DNA of 64,000 nucleotides from the NCBI GenBank assembly GCA_033065855.1, contig JAVXUO010002670.1, forward strand, positions 1 to 64,000, read 5' to 3'. Position numbers and translations under genes: made by a program. Shown in pieces: positions 24,001-34,625 of this stretch (positions are counted from its first letter, which is position 1; the number at the start of each line of letters is the position of its first letter). The DNA comes from Escallonia rubra (Eukaryota; Streptophyta; Magnoliopsida; Escalloniales; Escalloniaceae). Under the pieces are notes generated by a model, which was not told where the DNA came from, did not search any database, and was given only the letters and a program-made list of their open reading frames with translations.

Positions 24001-25003
24001 AGAGAATTTTCTCAGCAGTTATGGGACCCTTGTACCGAAAAGGTATTCTTATTCTGATCTTAAGAAGATAACCAATTCCTTTCTAGTTAAATTAGGCCAA
24101 GGAGGTTATGGTTGTGTATATAAAGGAAAGCTACCGAATGGTAGTCTTGTGGCAGTGAAGGTTTTAAATGAATCAAAAGGTGGTGAAGAATTTATCAATG
24201 AGGTTGCAAGTATCAGTCGGACTTCCCATGTAAACGTTGTAACCCTTCTTGGGTTTTGTTTCGAGGGTCACAAGAAAGCTCTCATCTATGAGTTCATGCC
24301 ACATGGGTCGCTTGAGAAATTCATATATAAGGAAAGCTCCTTGGCGGATCACCAATTGGGGTGGGAAAGACTGTCTCAGATTGCAATAGGCATTGCTCGA
24401 GGACTAGAGTACTTGCACCGTGGCTGTAACACGAGAATCTTGCATCTGGACATAAAGCCTCATAACATCCTTCTAGATGAGGACTTCTGCCCAAAGATCT
24501 CTGACTTTGGCCTTGCAAAACTATGTTCCCGAAAAGAGAGTATTGTGTCAATGTTGAATGCTAGAGGTACCGTTGGGTATATTGCTCCAGAAGTATTTTG
24601 TAGGAACTTCGGAGGGGTCTCTCACAAGTCAGATGTCTACAGCTATGGAATGATGGTTCTAGAAATGGTTGGAGGGAGGAACAAGATCAAGCCCGAAGTT
24701 GATGGCTCAACTGAAATGTACTTTTCCGATTGGATATATAATCAGCTTGAATTAGATGAACTCGGTGCGCATAATGGTATAACGACTGAGGCGGAAAATG
24801 AAATGGCAAGGAAGATGGTGATAGTGAGCTTATGGTGCATACAAACCGCCCCGTCAAGTCGCCCATCAATGACTAGGGTGGTAGAGATGTTAGAAGGAAG
24901 CATACAGTCTTTGCAGATCCCCCCAAAGCTTGTTTTATACTCCCCACCACGATCAAGAGAAGATTCTTCCACCATAGAGAGTTCCGGTATGGCTATCTTG
25001 TAG
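21022..25003 (+). CDS. LRK10L-type receptor-like kinase, unit 2 (spliced, apparently complete)
   Basis: Proposed exons: 21022-21724, 21886-21918, 23889-25003. All junctions are GT/AG and each leaves one base over, so the frame is kept. The total is 1851 coding bases, about 616 residues, usual for the family. Exon 1 has a signal peptide (MAVTTFLAVFLLSLLPLLL) and a GUB_WAK_bind ectodomain (CSKSFPCKNLG, FPFYSS, CGLCKLDC, then Cys-rich CLKCRKRGGLC). The mini-exon gives KKHIRLILG. The last exon gives a transmembrane helix (FSVAGFAIFVIVVAGF) and a non-RD kinase: [29 protein letters not shown]. The role inferred from the family is a plasma-membrane receptor in defence or development; the ligand is unknown. 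The ATG at 21022 was chosen because it opens directly into the signal peptide; an in-frame ATG at 20965 is possible. A dead ectodomain exon lies in intron 2. Confidence 0.8.
21919..22602 (+). other. Intron sequence of unit 2 gene, first part
   Basis: Non-coding. It contains blocks shared with 3,786-3,900 (about 22,285-22,395) and with 19,915-20,035 (about 22,415-22,530). These mark the former upstream flank of the relic ectodomain exon. Confidence 0.6.
22603..23190 (+). pseudogene. Second-type LRK10L ectodomain exon, unit 2, dead, inside an intron
   Basis: Clearly related to the intact exon at 61042-61777. It begins CVDPMFEDCVPKWCGAYNITY, then a frameshift near 22,745 and a deletion around 22,905-22,915 break it. 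Later parts (VANDTNPSDALGVCD, GGDEYEALLTRGF) are recognisable in other frames. The Cys-rich end is partly deleted. It sits in the last intron of the unit 2 gene, just ahead of the intron block conserved in all units, so it was probably the original partner of this kinase exon. Confidence 0.85.
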
Positions 25004-27243
25004 TAGTCTATCGACAGCAACTCTGTTGTCGTTGTCGTGCTGAAAAGCAGTAGGTTTAAAAGTTGCACAAAACTTAGCCCATTCTTGAAGTGTAAAGTTG
25101 AGGTCCCAGTTTCATAATTTTTATTTGAGTTTCAAAGTTCAACATTGTAGGGACAACTATGGGTTATAACTTCACCCATCAAAGTGTCCAGATTAAAGAT
25201 AATTGCATAATGGTTTCATTCTGAAAATTATATCATTTAGTCTTTGACTGAACATTCCAAACAAGGACACGTCGAGATTATGAACCGCAGGGCCTCTATT
25301 TGGCTCTTTACTCGGTTTCTTCCGGTCTTCCTCAACAAACATTCGAGGTCAATAGCGTATTAAATCACATTACCTCCAAACATTTTCTGGAGAGATGATG
25401 TAAGAAAAGGCCAGAAGAAAGTCGAGTACTAAGTATGTAGTCATGAAAAGGTTGAACTTGAACTCCATATATTACGCCTGTGAAAAGAAACCATTCAATT
25501 CATTACTGAGAGGGAAAAGAAACAATGAATTACCTTGAGCCAAAGTGACAGTCGACCATCAGCACTAGCTAGTCAGTCTTCTGCTGATGTATAAGCTAGG
25601 AAGCTGAGAGGAACCCCACCTTTTTAAACTTCAACCAATCGGTACCAAGCATGACAAAGGAAATCTTAGTTCCAATCATTTCCAGAAAAGTGGTTCCATG
25701 CAGGCCAAAAAGATTATATCAAAGTTCACTCATCGATATTAAGTATAGACGTATCAATGTGCCAAAAGTCTTGAGAAAATAAATTCTAATGCTCGCTGTC
25801 TACATTTGTTTTTGTGAGTTCATATGCTTAAACACAACAGGAAGGTAATCCTGAAATGTAATTTTGATTTCCAAAGACTTCACGAATTAAAGATCCACAA
25901 GGTGCTCAATATTTACGGATTAGAAATGATAAAGCTGATTCGGTTAATGGAGGAGGTTTATTCAAGGCTTCCGAACAAAGGCAATGAAAAGAATCTACTA
26001 AACCTCTTTAGTATTTCAAACCAATCCCGCAGCATTGTCTAGGTCAATCAACTGCCATGAAAGCTCATAAATCGAGTGTCGAAGAACTTTGTAAATGCTA
26101 GAGTGCGATGGCAAGGGAATGATAAGGTGCTTATTCAGTGCTCCTTACACGCCAAAAGCTAGTAAGGCAGGGTACATTAATTTTTTGTACACATAATCCG
26201 GAAGGCAACATTAATTTAATGTCTTCTAAAGACAAGAGAGATAGGCCTGACTAGGTGAAGCAACAATTGATTTCAGTTTGTGAAGGGTAGGATTTATTTC
26301 CTTAGCCGCTTTTTGGTTTGAGGTAAGATGGTTTGCTGAATTTAGAGTTCATGTGAATATTAGTATGTGAAGTAGAAGTGTTTTCTTGGATGAAGCGTGT
26401 ACACAATAGATTGGTTCTAGGATTATTGCAATTTTATTTTACATTCTCTCTTTTTTTCTTTTCAACTCTCTCTTCTTCTCTTTTCATGCTTTCTGTTGGT
26501 CAAGCTTGAGAAGAGAAAAGGAAAATCGGAGTTGTTTTAATAATGAGATGTTGAAACTATATGACTGATCCAAAAATTTGGTGTAATATATGTACATGTC
26601 TTTTGGTGGAGAATGGTGAAAATGGCTCACATCCGTGACATCGCAAGAATGATAATGACTTTGAGGAAAGCCCTTTAAAGTGACAATGCCGCTTCACAAA
26701 GTTCTTGGAGATAGGTTCCAAGATTGATAAAAATGCTTCCAATTTTGTTTTGTTACTCTTTCATTGAGCAGTTAATACATGAGTTCAATCTAACTGGTAT
26801 GTTGTGCTATAATGCATTACATGACATGTTATTTCATTATGCCGAGAAAGTTGCATAATACTCGGAGTACAATTTACGATGGGTTATTCCTTTGATTGGA
26901 ATAACATTATGAAAAAAGCAACATATGGAATTTTTTAAGTGTTATAAACAATATACTGGAAAAATAAAAGTTAAGCTGTGCTTTGTACGAGTTCCTTAAC
27001 TAGTTACGTAAACTTACGGGTTTAAAATTGCAAGACCATCTAAAGAACCATTTATTGAATAGCTTCTGACAAACGTGACACCAGATGGATAAAGATAAAA
27101 AGGTACAATAAATTTAAGATAGCTCCAGTTGTCGTTTGTAACAACTTATGAGAGCCAACTGTCACAGGGACAAAATACTCCGTACAAGTTACTGAAGTTG
27201 ATGAGATACTAATTAGGGTGGTTGAGAAAATCAGAACACACGG
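25004..27243. other. Downstream flank of unit 2 and spacer
   Basis: The first 750 bases correspond to the unit 1 downstream flank (12,749-12,872 plus 16,858-17,281 plus 17,644-17,800) without its insertions. The rest is AT-rich single-copy-looking sequence. Short open frames at 25,824-26,042 and 26,557-26,742 have no recognisable domain. I see no gene. Confidence 0.6.
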
Positions 27244-28405
27244 ATAGGGCTGTATACGAACCAAGTTCGAGCCGAACATGGGTGTGTTTAATCTCAGTTC
27301 GTTTAATTTTTGGTATGTTCGAACTCGGCTCGAGTTCGTTAACAGCAAAAAATTCAATGTTCGAACTCGGCTCGAGTTCGTGACTGTAAAACTCGGGCTC
27401 GACTCGCACAGCTCGTTTAACAATACGAGTCGAACTCGAGTTTGGAAACTCGGCTCGTGTTCAAGATCAACTTCCAACAAATCCCTAAATTTACTCAAAC
27501 TTCTCAAATCATTCAAGCAATCAAGGTATAATTTATTAAAAACGATACATAGAAGATAGAAGGAGCTACGCAGAATCAAAACACTGAAAAATAAATTCGA
27601 TCGATTGGCGATCAAGACAGAGACAGCGAGTTGATGCATTCGAGGTTGGGCCCTTGGCTTTGCAGGCTATGGCTTTGCAGATCGGAAACTTGGAGTTGCG
27701 GATCTGCAACTTTGCAGGTTGAATCTTGCGCTCCGGCAACGTTTGCAGGCTATGGCTTTGCAGATCGGAAACTTGGAGTTGCGGATCTGCAACTTTGCAG
27801 GTTGCATCTTGCGCTCCGGCGACGCAAGTTGATGCAGGTTGAATCTTGCACTCCGGCGACGCAAGTTGATTCCGGTGAAGACAGGCGACGCGATGTCCGT
27901 CTGTGAAGAGAGAGAGAGAGAGGGGTGGGGGCTATGTGCGATCTGCTTGTGTGTGTGTGTGTGTTTGTGTGCGACGAGGCAGGGGACGGAGAGAATGAGG
28001 CTGTGTGAGTTAATTGATTTGTTATGTTTAGGTTTAGGTTAGTTTATATAGTTAGGGTTTTTTCAAGTGTTGGGCTTTTATCTAGGATTGGGCTGTTATA
28101 AGTGGGCTATGTTTCGACTGACTTAAAAGGCCTGGCATCCAACTTTAATTTTTATTTTATGTGATTTATGATTTTATGTAAATATTAATTTTGTAAAAAT
28201 ATTATAATTAATTTATTATTTAGACGAGCTGTTCGCGAACACGTTTGTGAACATTTTAGAGTGTTCATGTTCGGCTCGTTTAATAAACGAGCCCTAAAAA
28301 CTTGTTCATGTTCGGTTCGTATATTATAAGAACGAACGCGAACGAGTTTTATGGAGAACGAACCACGAGCCGTTCGTGAACAGCTCGGTTCATTTACAGC
28401 CCTAC
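27244..28405. mobile_element. hAT-like non-autonomous element with TAGGGCTGTA ends
   Basis: Inverted ends TAGGGCTGTATACGAACC (left) and GGTTCATTTACAGCCCTA (right). Repeated GAACTCGGCTCGAGTTCG-type subterminal motifs lie in both arms (27,255-27,480 and 28,220-28,395). Such ends are common in plant hAT elements. The duplication is imperfect and lies in CA-rich sequence (CACACGGA against CACACACA), so the exact boundary is uncertain. There is no transposase. A smaller related element is at 58,830-59,198. Confidence 0.7.
27662..27870. repeat. 83-bp tandem repeat inside the hAT-like element
   Basis: Two near-identical 83-bp units start at 27,662 and 27,745 (each begins GCAGGCTATGGCTTTGCAGA), followed by partial copies of the TTGCAGGTTGAATCTTGC part up to about 27,870. 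No coding function is suggested. Confidence 0.85.
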
Positions 28406-28409
28406 ACAC

Positions 28410-28475
28410 ACAGACGAGAGAGAGAGAGAGAAGAGGGAGAGAGAGGAACGGCGGGGGGGGGGGGGGGGTGGGTCG
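28410..28475. repeat. GA-rich tract and long G run
   Basis: A GAGAGA-type tract followed by a run of about 18 G. Such runs are prone to sequencing-length error. Confidence 0.85.
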
Positions 28476-28494
28476 GGGAGGTCCAAACAGTAAT

Positions 28495-29165
28495 TGAAAG
28501 GGGAATTAATGGGCACCCATTTTGGTTAAACTCATATTCTTTCGTCACTAAAAGATGCAATAGTGACCTTTAAACCTCTTTAGCAACAAACTGTTCACAT
28601 TAGCCACAAATGCTGTAATTTAGCCTCTTTCTCTCAAAAGTCAAATAACCATTAATTTTTGTAAAATTTTGATTTAAAAAGGGTATTTTTAAGAAAAAAT
28701 ATTTAGCCATTTAACGACTTCATATCATTTTTATATTTTAGGGCTGGATACACACCCTTTTTAATTAGACTCGTACTTTTTTGTCACTAAAAGATATGTT
28801 AGTGAATTTTTAACCTCTCCATTCACGAAATGTTTGATTTAGCCAGAAATTTTGTAATTTGGTTTCATCTTTTAAAGTTAAATGCAACCTTAAATTTTAT
28901 AAAAAATTTAAATTAATAAAATGTATGGGGGAAAAAATTTAGCCATTACGTTCCTTGTGGTCATCTTCCTACGATCCCTATAATTTTGGATAAATTAATA
29001 TTCTTTTGCTAATAAAGATGTGTTAATGAATTTAAACCTCTTTAGTGACAAAATATTTAAATTTAGCCAAAAATATTGTAATTTACCCTCACTCTTAAAA
29101 TTCGAAAAAAACTTTTAATATTTAGGAACATTTTAAATTAGAAAAGGAGCTTTTAGGAAACAAAT
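28495..29165. repeat. Three diverged tandem copies of a block of about 220 bp
   Basis: Starts near 28,500, 28,745 and 28,975. Each copy carries, in order, a TATTCTTT...TCACTAAAAGAT phrase, AACCTCTTTAG-like, ATTTAGCCA, GTAATTT and a TTTTA-rich end with TTTAGGAA or TTTAGCCAT. The copies are strongly diverged. There is no open frame of note and no known family that I recognise. Confidence 0.65.
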
Positions 29166-29733
29166 GTCGTTTGCGCGTATATAAACTTGAGGGTATTTAA
29201 GCAGGAAAAACAGTCATTAATCATTCAAGCTCAATTAAAATTGGAGTCTTTAACAATTGTGCTTTAGTTATCACCCATGAGAGTGGAATATACAAAGACA
29301 ATAATCATATAAAGAACATGTTATCATGCAAATATATACAGTAGTATTTTGGGTTATAAATACAAAGACAATAATCATGTGAAGGACATTATATATATTG
29401 TGCAAATAAGGTTATTCCAACAACTCCGGTACGGATTTAGGATTATTTATTTGCAATGAATCCAAATTATAATTAGGAGCAAAATTGTTCGATCTAACAA
29501 TTCTTAAAAGTCATGATTATATATGCATTTAAAGAAACCTAGAAAACTCCAATTTTACAATAGCTTCCTTACACCAACATGTCTGTATTCAAAACTTAAA
29601 AATAAACCTCACTTTTTTTATTGCTTCAATATAATAATATGTTTGTACTAAAACCTATATACACGCACATAAAGCTCATTACTCCAATGTGTTATATGCA
29701 AGTTATTTTCTTGAATCAAATTTGATTGAGAAT
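29166..29733. other. AT-rich spacer
   Basis: Non-coding. It holds a short duplicated phrase, TACAAAGACAATAATCAT, at about 29,293 and 29,360. No gene is seen. Confidence 0.5.
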
Positions 29734-30312
29734 ATGTAGGGTTCGTTTGACAAAATTTTTTTTTGGTTTTCAGTTTTTAAAGAGCAGTTTTTTAAAGAGC
29801 AGCTTAAATTTTTTTTTTTATAAAAACAAGTGGGTGTTTGATAACCCCTTTTTTTTTTTGAGGTTTTTTTTTTTGGTGTTTGGTAACCCTTTTTATTTTG
29901 ACTTTTTTTTTTTGTGGTTTGCGGTGGCGGTGGTCGATGGGGGTGGTGGTGGTGGCCGGCGGCCGGAGGTGGCTGCGGGTGGTCGCCGGCGGACGGAGGT
30001 GGTCGCCGGTGGCCGGAGGTGTTCGCCGGCGGCCGGGGGTGTGCGCCGGCGGCCAGGGGTGGATGCCGGCAGTTTCCGGGGGTGGTCGCTGGCGGCCGGC
30101 GGTGGTCGCCTGAGGTGGCTGCCGGCGGTGGGAGGGTGGTGGTGGTGGTCTAAGAAAAAAAAACCAAAAGTGAAAAAAAAACCAGTTTCTGGAGTTTTTT
30201 TTTTACTCTTACTGGTTTTTAAACTGAAAAAAAAAATAGTTACCAAACGCCCCTTTTTTTCAGTTTTTAAAAACTGAAAAAAAAAGAGGAATTTTTTTTT
30301 CTCAAACCTAGC
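29734..30312. mobile_element. Small inverted-repeat element with GC-rich minisatellite core
   Basis: The left end reads TAGGGTTCGTTTGACAAA. The right end, inverted, reads CTAGGTTTGAGAAAAAAAAA, and each arm holds T-rich blocks with CAGTTTTTAAA and GTTTGGTAAC/GTTACCAAAC. The core, 29,930-30,150, is a GGCGGCCGGAGGTGGTCGCC minisatellite with a period of about 27-30 bases. Open frames there are Arg/Gly/Pro-rich artefacts of the repeat. The ends resemble plant hAT-type MITEs. No clean duplication was found. Confidence 0.55.
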
Positions 30313-31180
30313 CGTAGTAGTCACAGGACAGTTTCGTTTTAACATGAGTGGAGGTAGGCTTTGATAGAGCTTTTTTCACTAATGATGTCCAGAAAGTAGT
30401 AATTCATGTGTGATTTTTGTGGCGTCGAGCATTTTAAGTTATCCTTAAAAACATTTGAGTTGGTTAGATTGCTACATACAGTATAGATGAGTGGGTGGAG
30501 GCAGTGCACATTTAAAGGTTGGCTTTTGCATCCTCATTGCCATTAGCCCTTAATTACTTGAACGAGTCATCATGGCACAAATAAATTTAGTAGTATAAAT
30601 TTTATTAAAAGAAAAATCAAACATCATGTATATATGTTCCTTGTCATATTCAGTAAAATAAGTCTTAAATAACAGAAAAATAAGCTAACTACACGTGTCC
30701 AATAATAAGTTAACAAAATATTATTATCGTATCAAAATTGGCCTTTAAATTTTTTTACTATAATTTTTGATGAATTTTAACTTGTGAAAACTAAACATAT
30801 TTTTATAGGTAGTTACTTAGTAATTAAGAATTTTATTTTGTGTCACTTTTAAAGATGTTTCTTGAAATGCCACATGTCACCTCTTGTAGGTAGGTAGTTA
30901 AAGTACACCAAAAAAGTATTTTACTATTTTATCCTCATTTTGAACACATATTGTCGTCAGAAATCACTCTCAGTGTAACACCAAAAGGGTGTTACACCGA
31001 AAAATGTCTTCTCATTATATATAGTATTTATATAGATATAGATATAGATATGCACGGTAATCGGTATCTATTTTTATGGCAGCATTAGAAAACGTAATTA
31101 CTTCCCAAATCCTCCACAATGGTAAGCCTTCAACAGCATCTAAGTAGCCTCGTTCCTCGGCTATGCGCGCGCGTACACAA
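30313..31180. other. AT-rich spacer before the LINE
   Basis: Non-coding. A stretch at about 31,010-31,050 (TATATAGATATAGATATAGATATG) looks like a Helitron 5' end on the minus strand, but I found no matching 3' hairpin and CTRR. Next to it, GTAACACC...GGTGTTAC forms a short inverted repeat (about 30,975-30,998). Confidence 0.4.
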
Positions 31181-31869
31181 ATAAAGAATTACGCGGATAA
31201 TTAAAATTTAAAAGGAGAGAAAGGGAAGAAGAAGCGCAATCTGCTGAGGAAATGGAAGAAGAAAAAGAGGCAGATCCCATGCTTCCTAGTATCAAGCTTT
31301 CACCTAATCTTATCAAAAGAATTAGAAAGCCTTGGAGGAAAAGCCGAATTGTCAAACTACTGGGAAAATCTATAGGATATAAATCGCTTACAACAAGACT
31401 GATGAATCTATGGAGTCTACGGGGAGACTTCAAAATGACTGATTTGGATGAGGGATTCTACTTAATCTAATTCAACTTCATGGGAGATTATCACTATGTT
31501 GCCAATGGAGGTCCCTGGATTATATTGAATCACTGTCTCACAGCACGGAAATAGGAACCATATTTTAAGCCGTCAGAGGCTTCCGACATAAGAACGACAA
31601 TTTGGATGAGGTTACCTGAGCTTCCAATTGAATACTATGAAGAGAAAGTCCTGCTTCGAGTTGGTGAAAATTTTGGAAAACCGCTAAAAATCGACATCAA
31701 TACAGCGACATCAGCTACAGGTAAATATGCCCGAATATGCGTGGAAAACGATCTTGCAAAACCTTTTATTCCTGCCTTTTTACTTAGAAATAGAAAGTAT
31801 AGAGTGGAATATGAGTATATTAATAATTTATGTTTTAATTGTGGCAGGATTGGACATAGGAAATAATGG

Positions 31870-32251
31870 TGATATAACTCAAATATAACTCTCAATAATT
31901 GGAGAATACTCGGCAATCCCAGTCAAACTGGGAGATCAATGATTATCTTATTAAGGATTGCGGCGTAATTCTCGAAGATCCTAACGCGATCCTAACACAT
32001 CTGGCCCACGGCCCAGTCCTACTAGGACTCTCCTCTTACAGCTATATAAAGGGGTTTATCCTCCAGGTATGAGGACAACTACACAATTTATGCTTTTTCA
32101 GAGTTACTATTCTGTAGCTGTGCTCTGACTTAAGCATCGGAGAGTTCTCCGCCGGGAACCCCACCCGACGGTCACTCGTTTTCTGTCTTGCAGGTCATCG
32201 ATTTAGGCTCGAGTCCCGCAATGTACGCGGAGCATGTTTTGAGCAACAACA
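31870..32251. mobile_element. Solo LTR, 382 bp, in LINE ORF1
   Basis: Begins TGATATAACTC and ends GAGCAACAACA, flanked by the 5-bp duplication AATGG (31865-31869 and 32252-32256). It contains a TATA-like CTATATAAAGG (about 32,042-32,052). It interrupts the CCHC knuckle of the LINE ORF1 precisely, and the expected last Cys lies directly after the duplication. Confidence 0.88.
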
Positions 32252-34019
32252 AATGGTGCTGTGAGATTATCGCCGGAAAAGAAACAAGAAGAACGCCGGA
32301 GAAAACAACTAAAGAAAATGCTAACGGTAACAAGGAAAACGGGCTAACGGTAACAAGGAGATGTTGGATCCTAATCCAGGTCCATCAGAAAATTTCCAGG
32401 CCCATTCTAACAGAAATGATGGCAACTTTGGGCCATGGATGATAGCAAAGAAGAAAAGCAGAAGACCAACCACAGTCAAAAGCCCACCATCAGGCCCAAA
32501 TGCGCGAAACCAGGTAGCCTCAAATGCCCCTAATAGAAAAAAAAAACAACAAAAAGACCATCCAAATGGATCCAGAGTAGAGGCCCACAAGGAAACTTCA
32601 TACAGAAGAATAGAAAAAAGCCCAATGCTGGAAGAAAACAATGAGAAAGAAGTGCATGTGCCAACAGATAGCTTCAGTACAAAGGCCCTAGCTGTAAAAC
32701 CAAGTCAGCCCATCCTAGGGAAATTTTGGTCCAATGAACAAGGAACGAAGGATATGGAATTGGAAAATCCTACGGCTAGAAGTGAGGGAGAAAATTTAGG
32801 GCATGCGGAGAACCTATCTGCAAAACTTCCCAAAGAAAAATCAAAACTACCTACATGTATCCCACAAACTGCCGCCAAGCACACCGCCGACACCCCATTC
32901 GCAGCTGCTCCTCCAGATTCTAATTCGGCTATGTTTCCAACCTATTCTGGTCGTACCCAAGGGCCCAATAGGGGTCCCATTTCACGCGAACACGTCGATA
33001 TTGTCAACGGGCCATTTTTCAACGCACCGAACCGATCAGCGCGCGCACGCTCAAGTTGTGACACCCTCAACCCAAGTGACATCACCGGGCTGAGTTATCA
33101 ACCATAATCACTTTCAAAACCCTGTGCTGAATACAAAGCAACTACATCCTCATATTCATACATCATTAATAAACACTCCAAATTTGCGTCCTTACAAAAA
33201 TTTTCTTACAAACATACATCATACTGCAGCGGAAGACTTTCAAGTCTTTAAACAACATGAAAGTATACAACCTAATATACGACTGTAGTCGTAGGACTCT
33301 TATCAACCTATCTCGCAACACATTCTTCATTCCACCATTCCTAGCTGTTCTTACCTCACACAACTGATCCCCTTACTCAACTTTTCTAGCTTGTGTCTTT
33401 TTCCTTTCTAGAAGGTTCTCCTTGATCAACCTCATAGCCTGCACAATACAACATAAGGAATGAGCACAAATCGTCCAGTAAAGACAACACGAGGAGTATC
33501 GTATACAAATGATTCAAAAGACTCGGAGGAATAATAATCATCTCAACGATAGCAATGAATCAAGAGTAGTCAATAAATTTTAGCATCAACATAACTTGTC
33601 AAACGATAATTTTTCTTTCGTTAGACTGAGCGGCTTTAAGGCCCAATAGAACAGCATTACTGCCACCTCCTCATGGACAAGACTGACTGACCGACAGACA
33701 GACTGATTGACTATGCAAGTGAACAATAAAATAGGAAATTGAAAAGATAAACATCAACGAAATACAAGTCATTAAAATCATTAACATCAAAAGAAAATCA
33801 AATGCAATGCAACTCAGACACGACGGACTAGACTTGACCAGACACGACAGACTCGACTCGCGCGCCCTACATCCTCTTTGCCAGTGATCATGTTTCACAG
33901 GCCATCCTCCTCATATTGATGTCCCATTTTACGGGATGTTCATCTCAGTCTCAAATAAACAGAAGAGACATTGTCAACATGAAGGGAACTCATTTAGAGT
34001 GCTTTCCCTAACTGCCTTA

Positions 34020-34625
34020 CAACCAAGCAGCAGGACTTCATCATCGGGGCGGACTACGGGAAAATTTATTTCACCTTACATCCTCAACAACACAGCTCAA
34101 CAAGGAATACCGGATCAACAAATCAACCGGTGTTCAGACATAACAACAAGAGTTCAACGTGACATCATCAACAGGGCGGACTTGGGAGAAGACTACCGCA
34201 AGCCCTCAACAACGTTCTTACATAAGAGAAATGTCGACTACCAATAAGTGCCAACATTTCACAACAACATGCAACGACCTCAACAACATCATTATCAACG
34301 ATAGGGCGGACTCGGGAGAAGTTTGCCACAAGTCCTCAATAGTGTTCTCAAAGAGAAGAGATATCGGCTATCAATAACTGCCGGCATCTCACAACAACCA
34401 CACGATAACCCCTTCACAACACCATCATCAACTTCAAGTATGCTAATCGAATCGAATCATAGCATACTGGGACACCCATCATCCTCACTAAATTCTATCA
34501 ACAGGGCGGACTAAGGGAATTATTCTACCCTAAGTCCTCAACAGCACAATTCAAATATACGTATACCGGTCACAATGACTACCGGTGTCAACACATAACA
34601 ACAAGAGTCCAACATAAACGTCATC
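34020..34625. repeat. Imperfect tandem repeats of about 130-200 bp in family B
   Basis: Four occurrences of GGGCGGACT(A/T/C)...GGGA, each followed by a CCTCAACA-type phrase and ACCGG or ATCGGC, at about 34,047, 34,176, 34,307 and 34,503. Confidence 0.6.

Noticed and set aside
25824..26042. A 72-codon open frame downstream of unit 2
   Set aside because: It shows no motif, no conserved counterpart in unit 1 and no splice context.
27052..27639. A 195-codon minus-strand open frame
   Set aside because: It overlaps the left arm of the hAT-like element and repeats the NSSRVRT phrase produced by the arm's repeated GAACTCG motif.
29726..30345. Open frames of 150-183 codons rich in Gly, Arg and Pro
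   Set aside because: All three plus-strand frames and the minus strand are open because of the GGC/GGT minisatellite; no gene is suggested.
31010..31050. Second Helitron 5' end on the minus strand
   Set aside because: The TCTATATCTATAT phrase is there, but no matching hairpin and CTRR end was found to its left.
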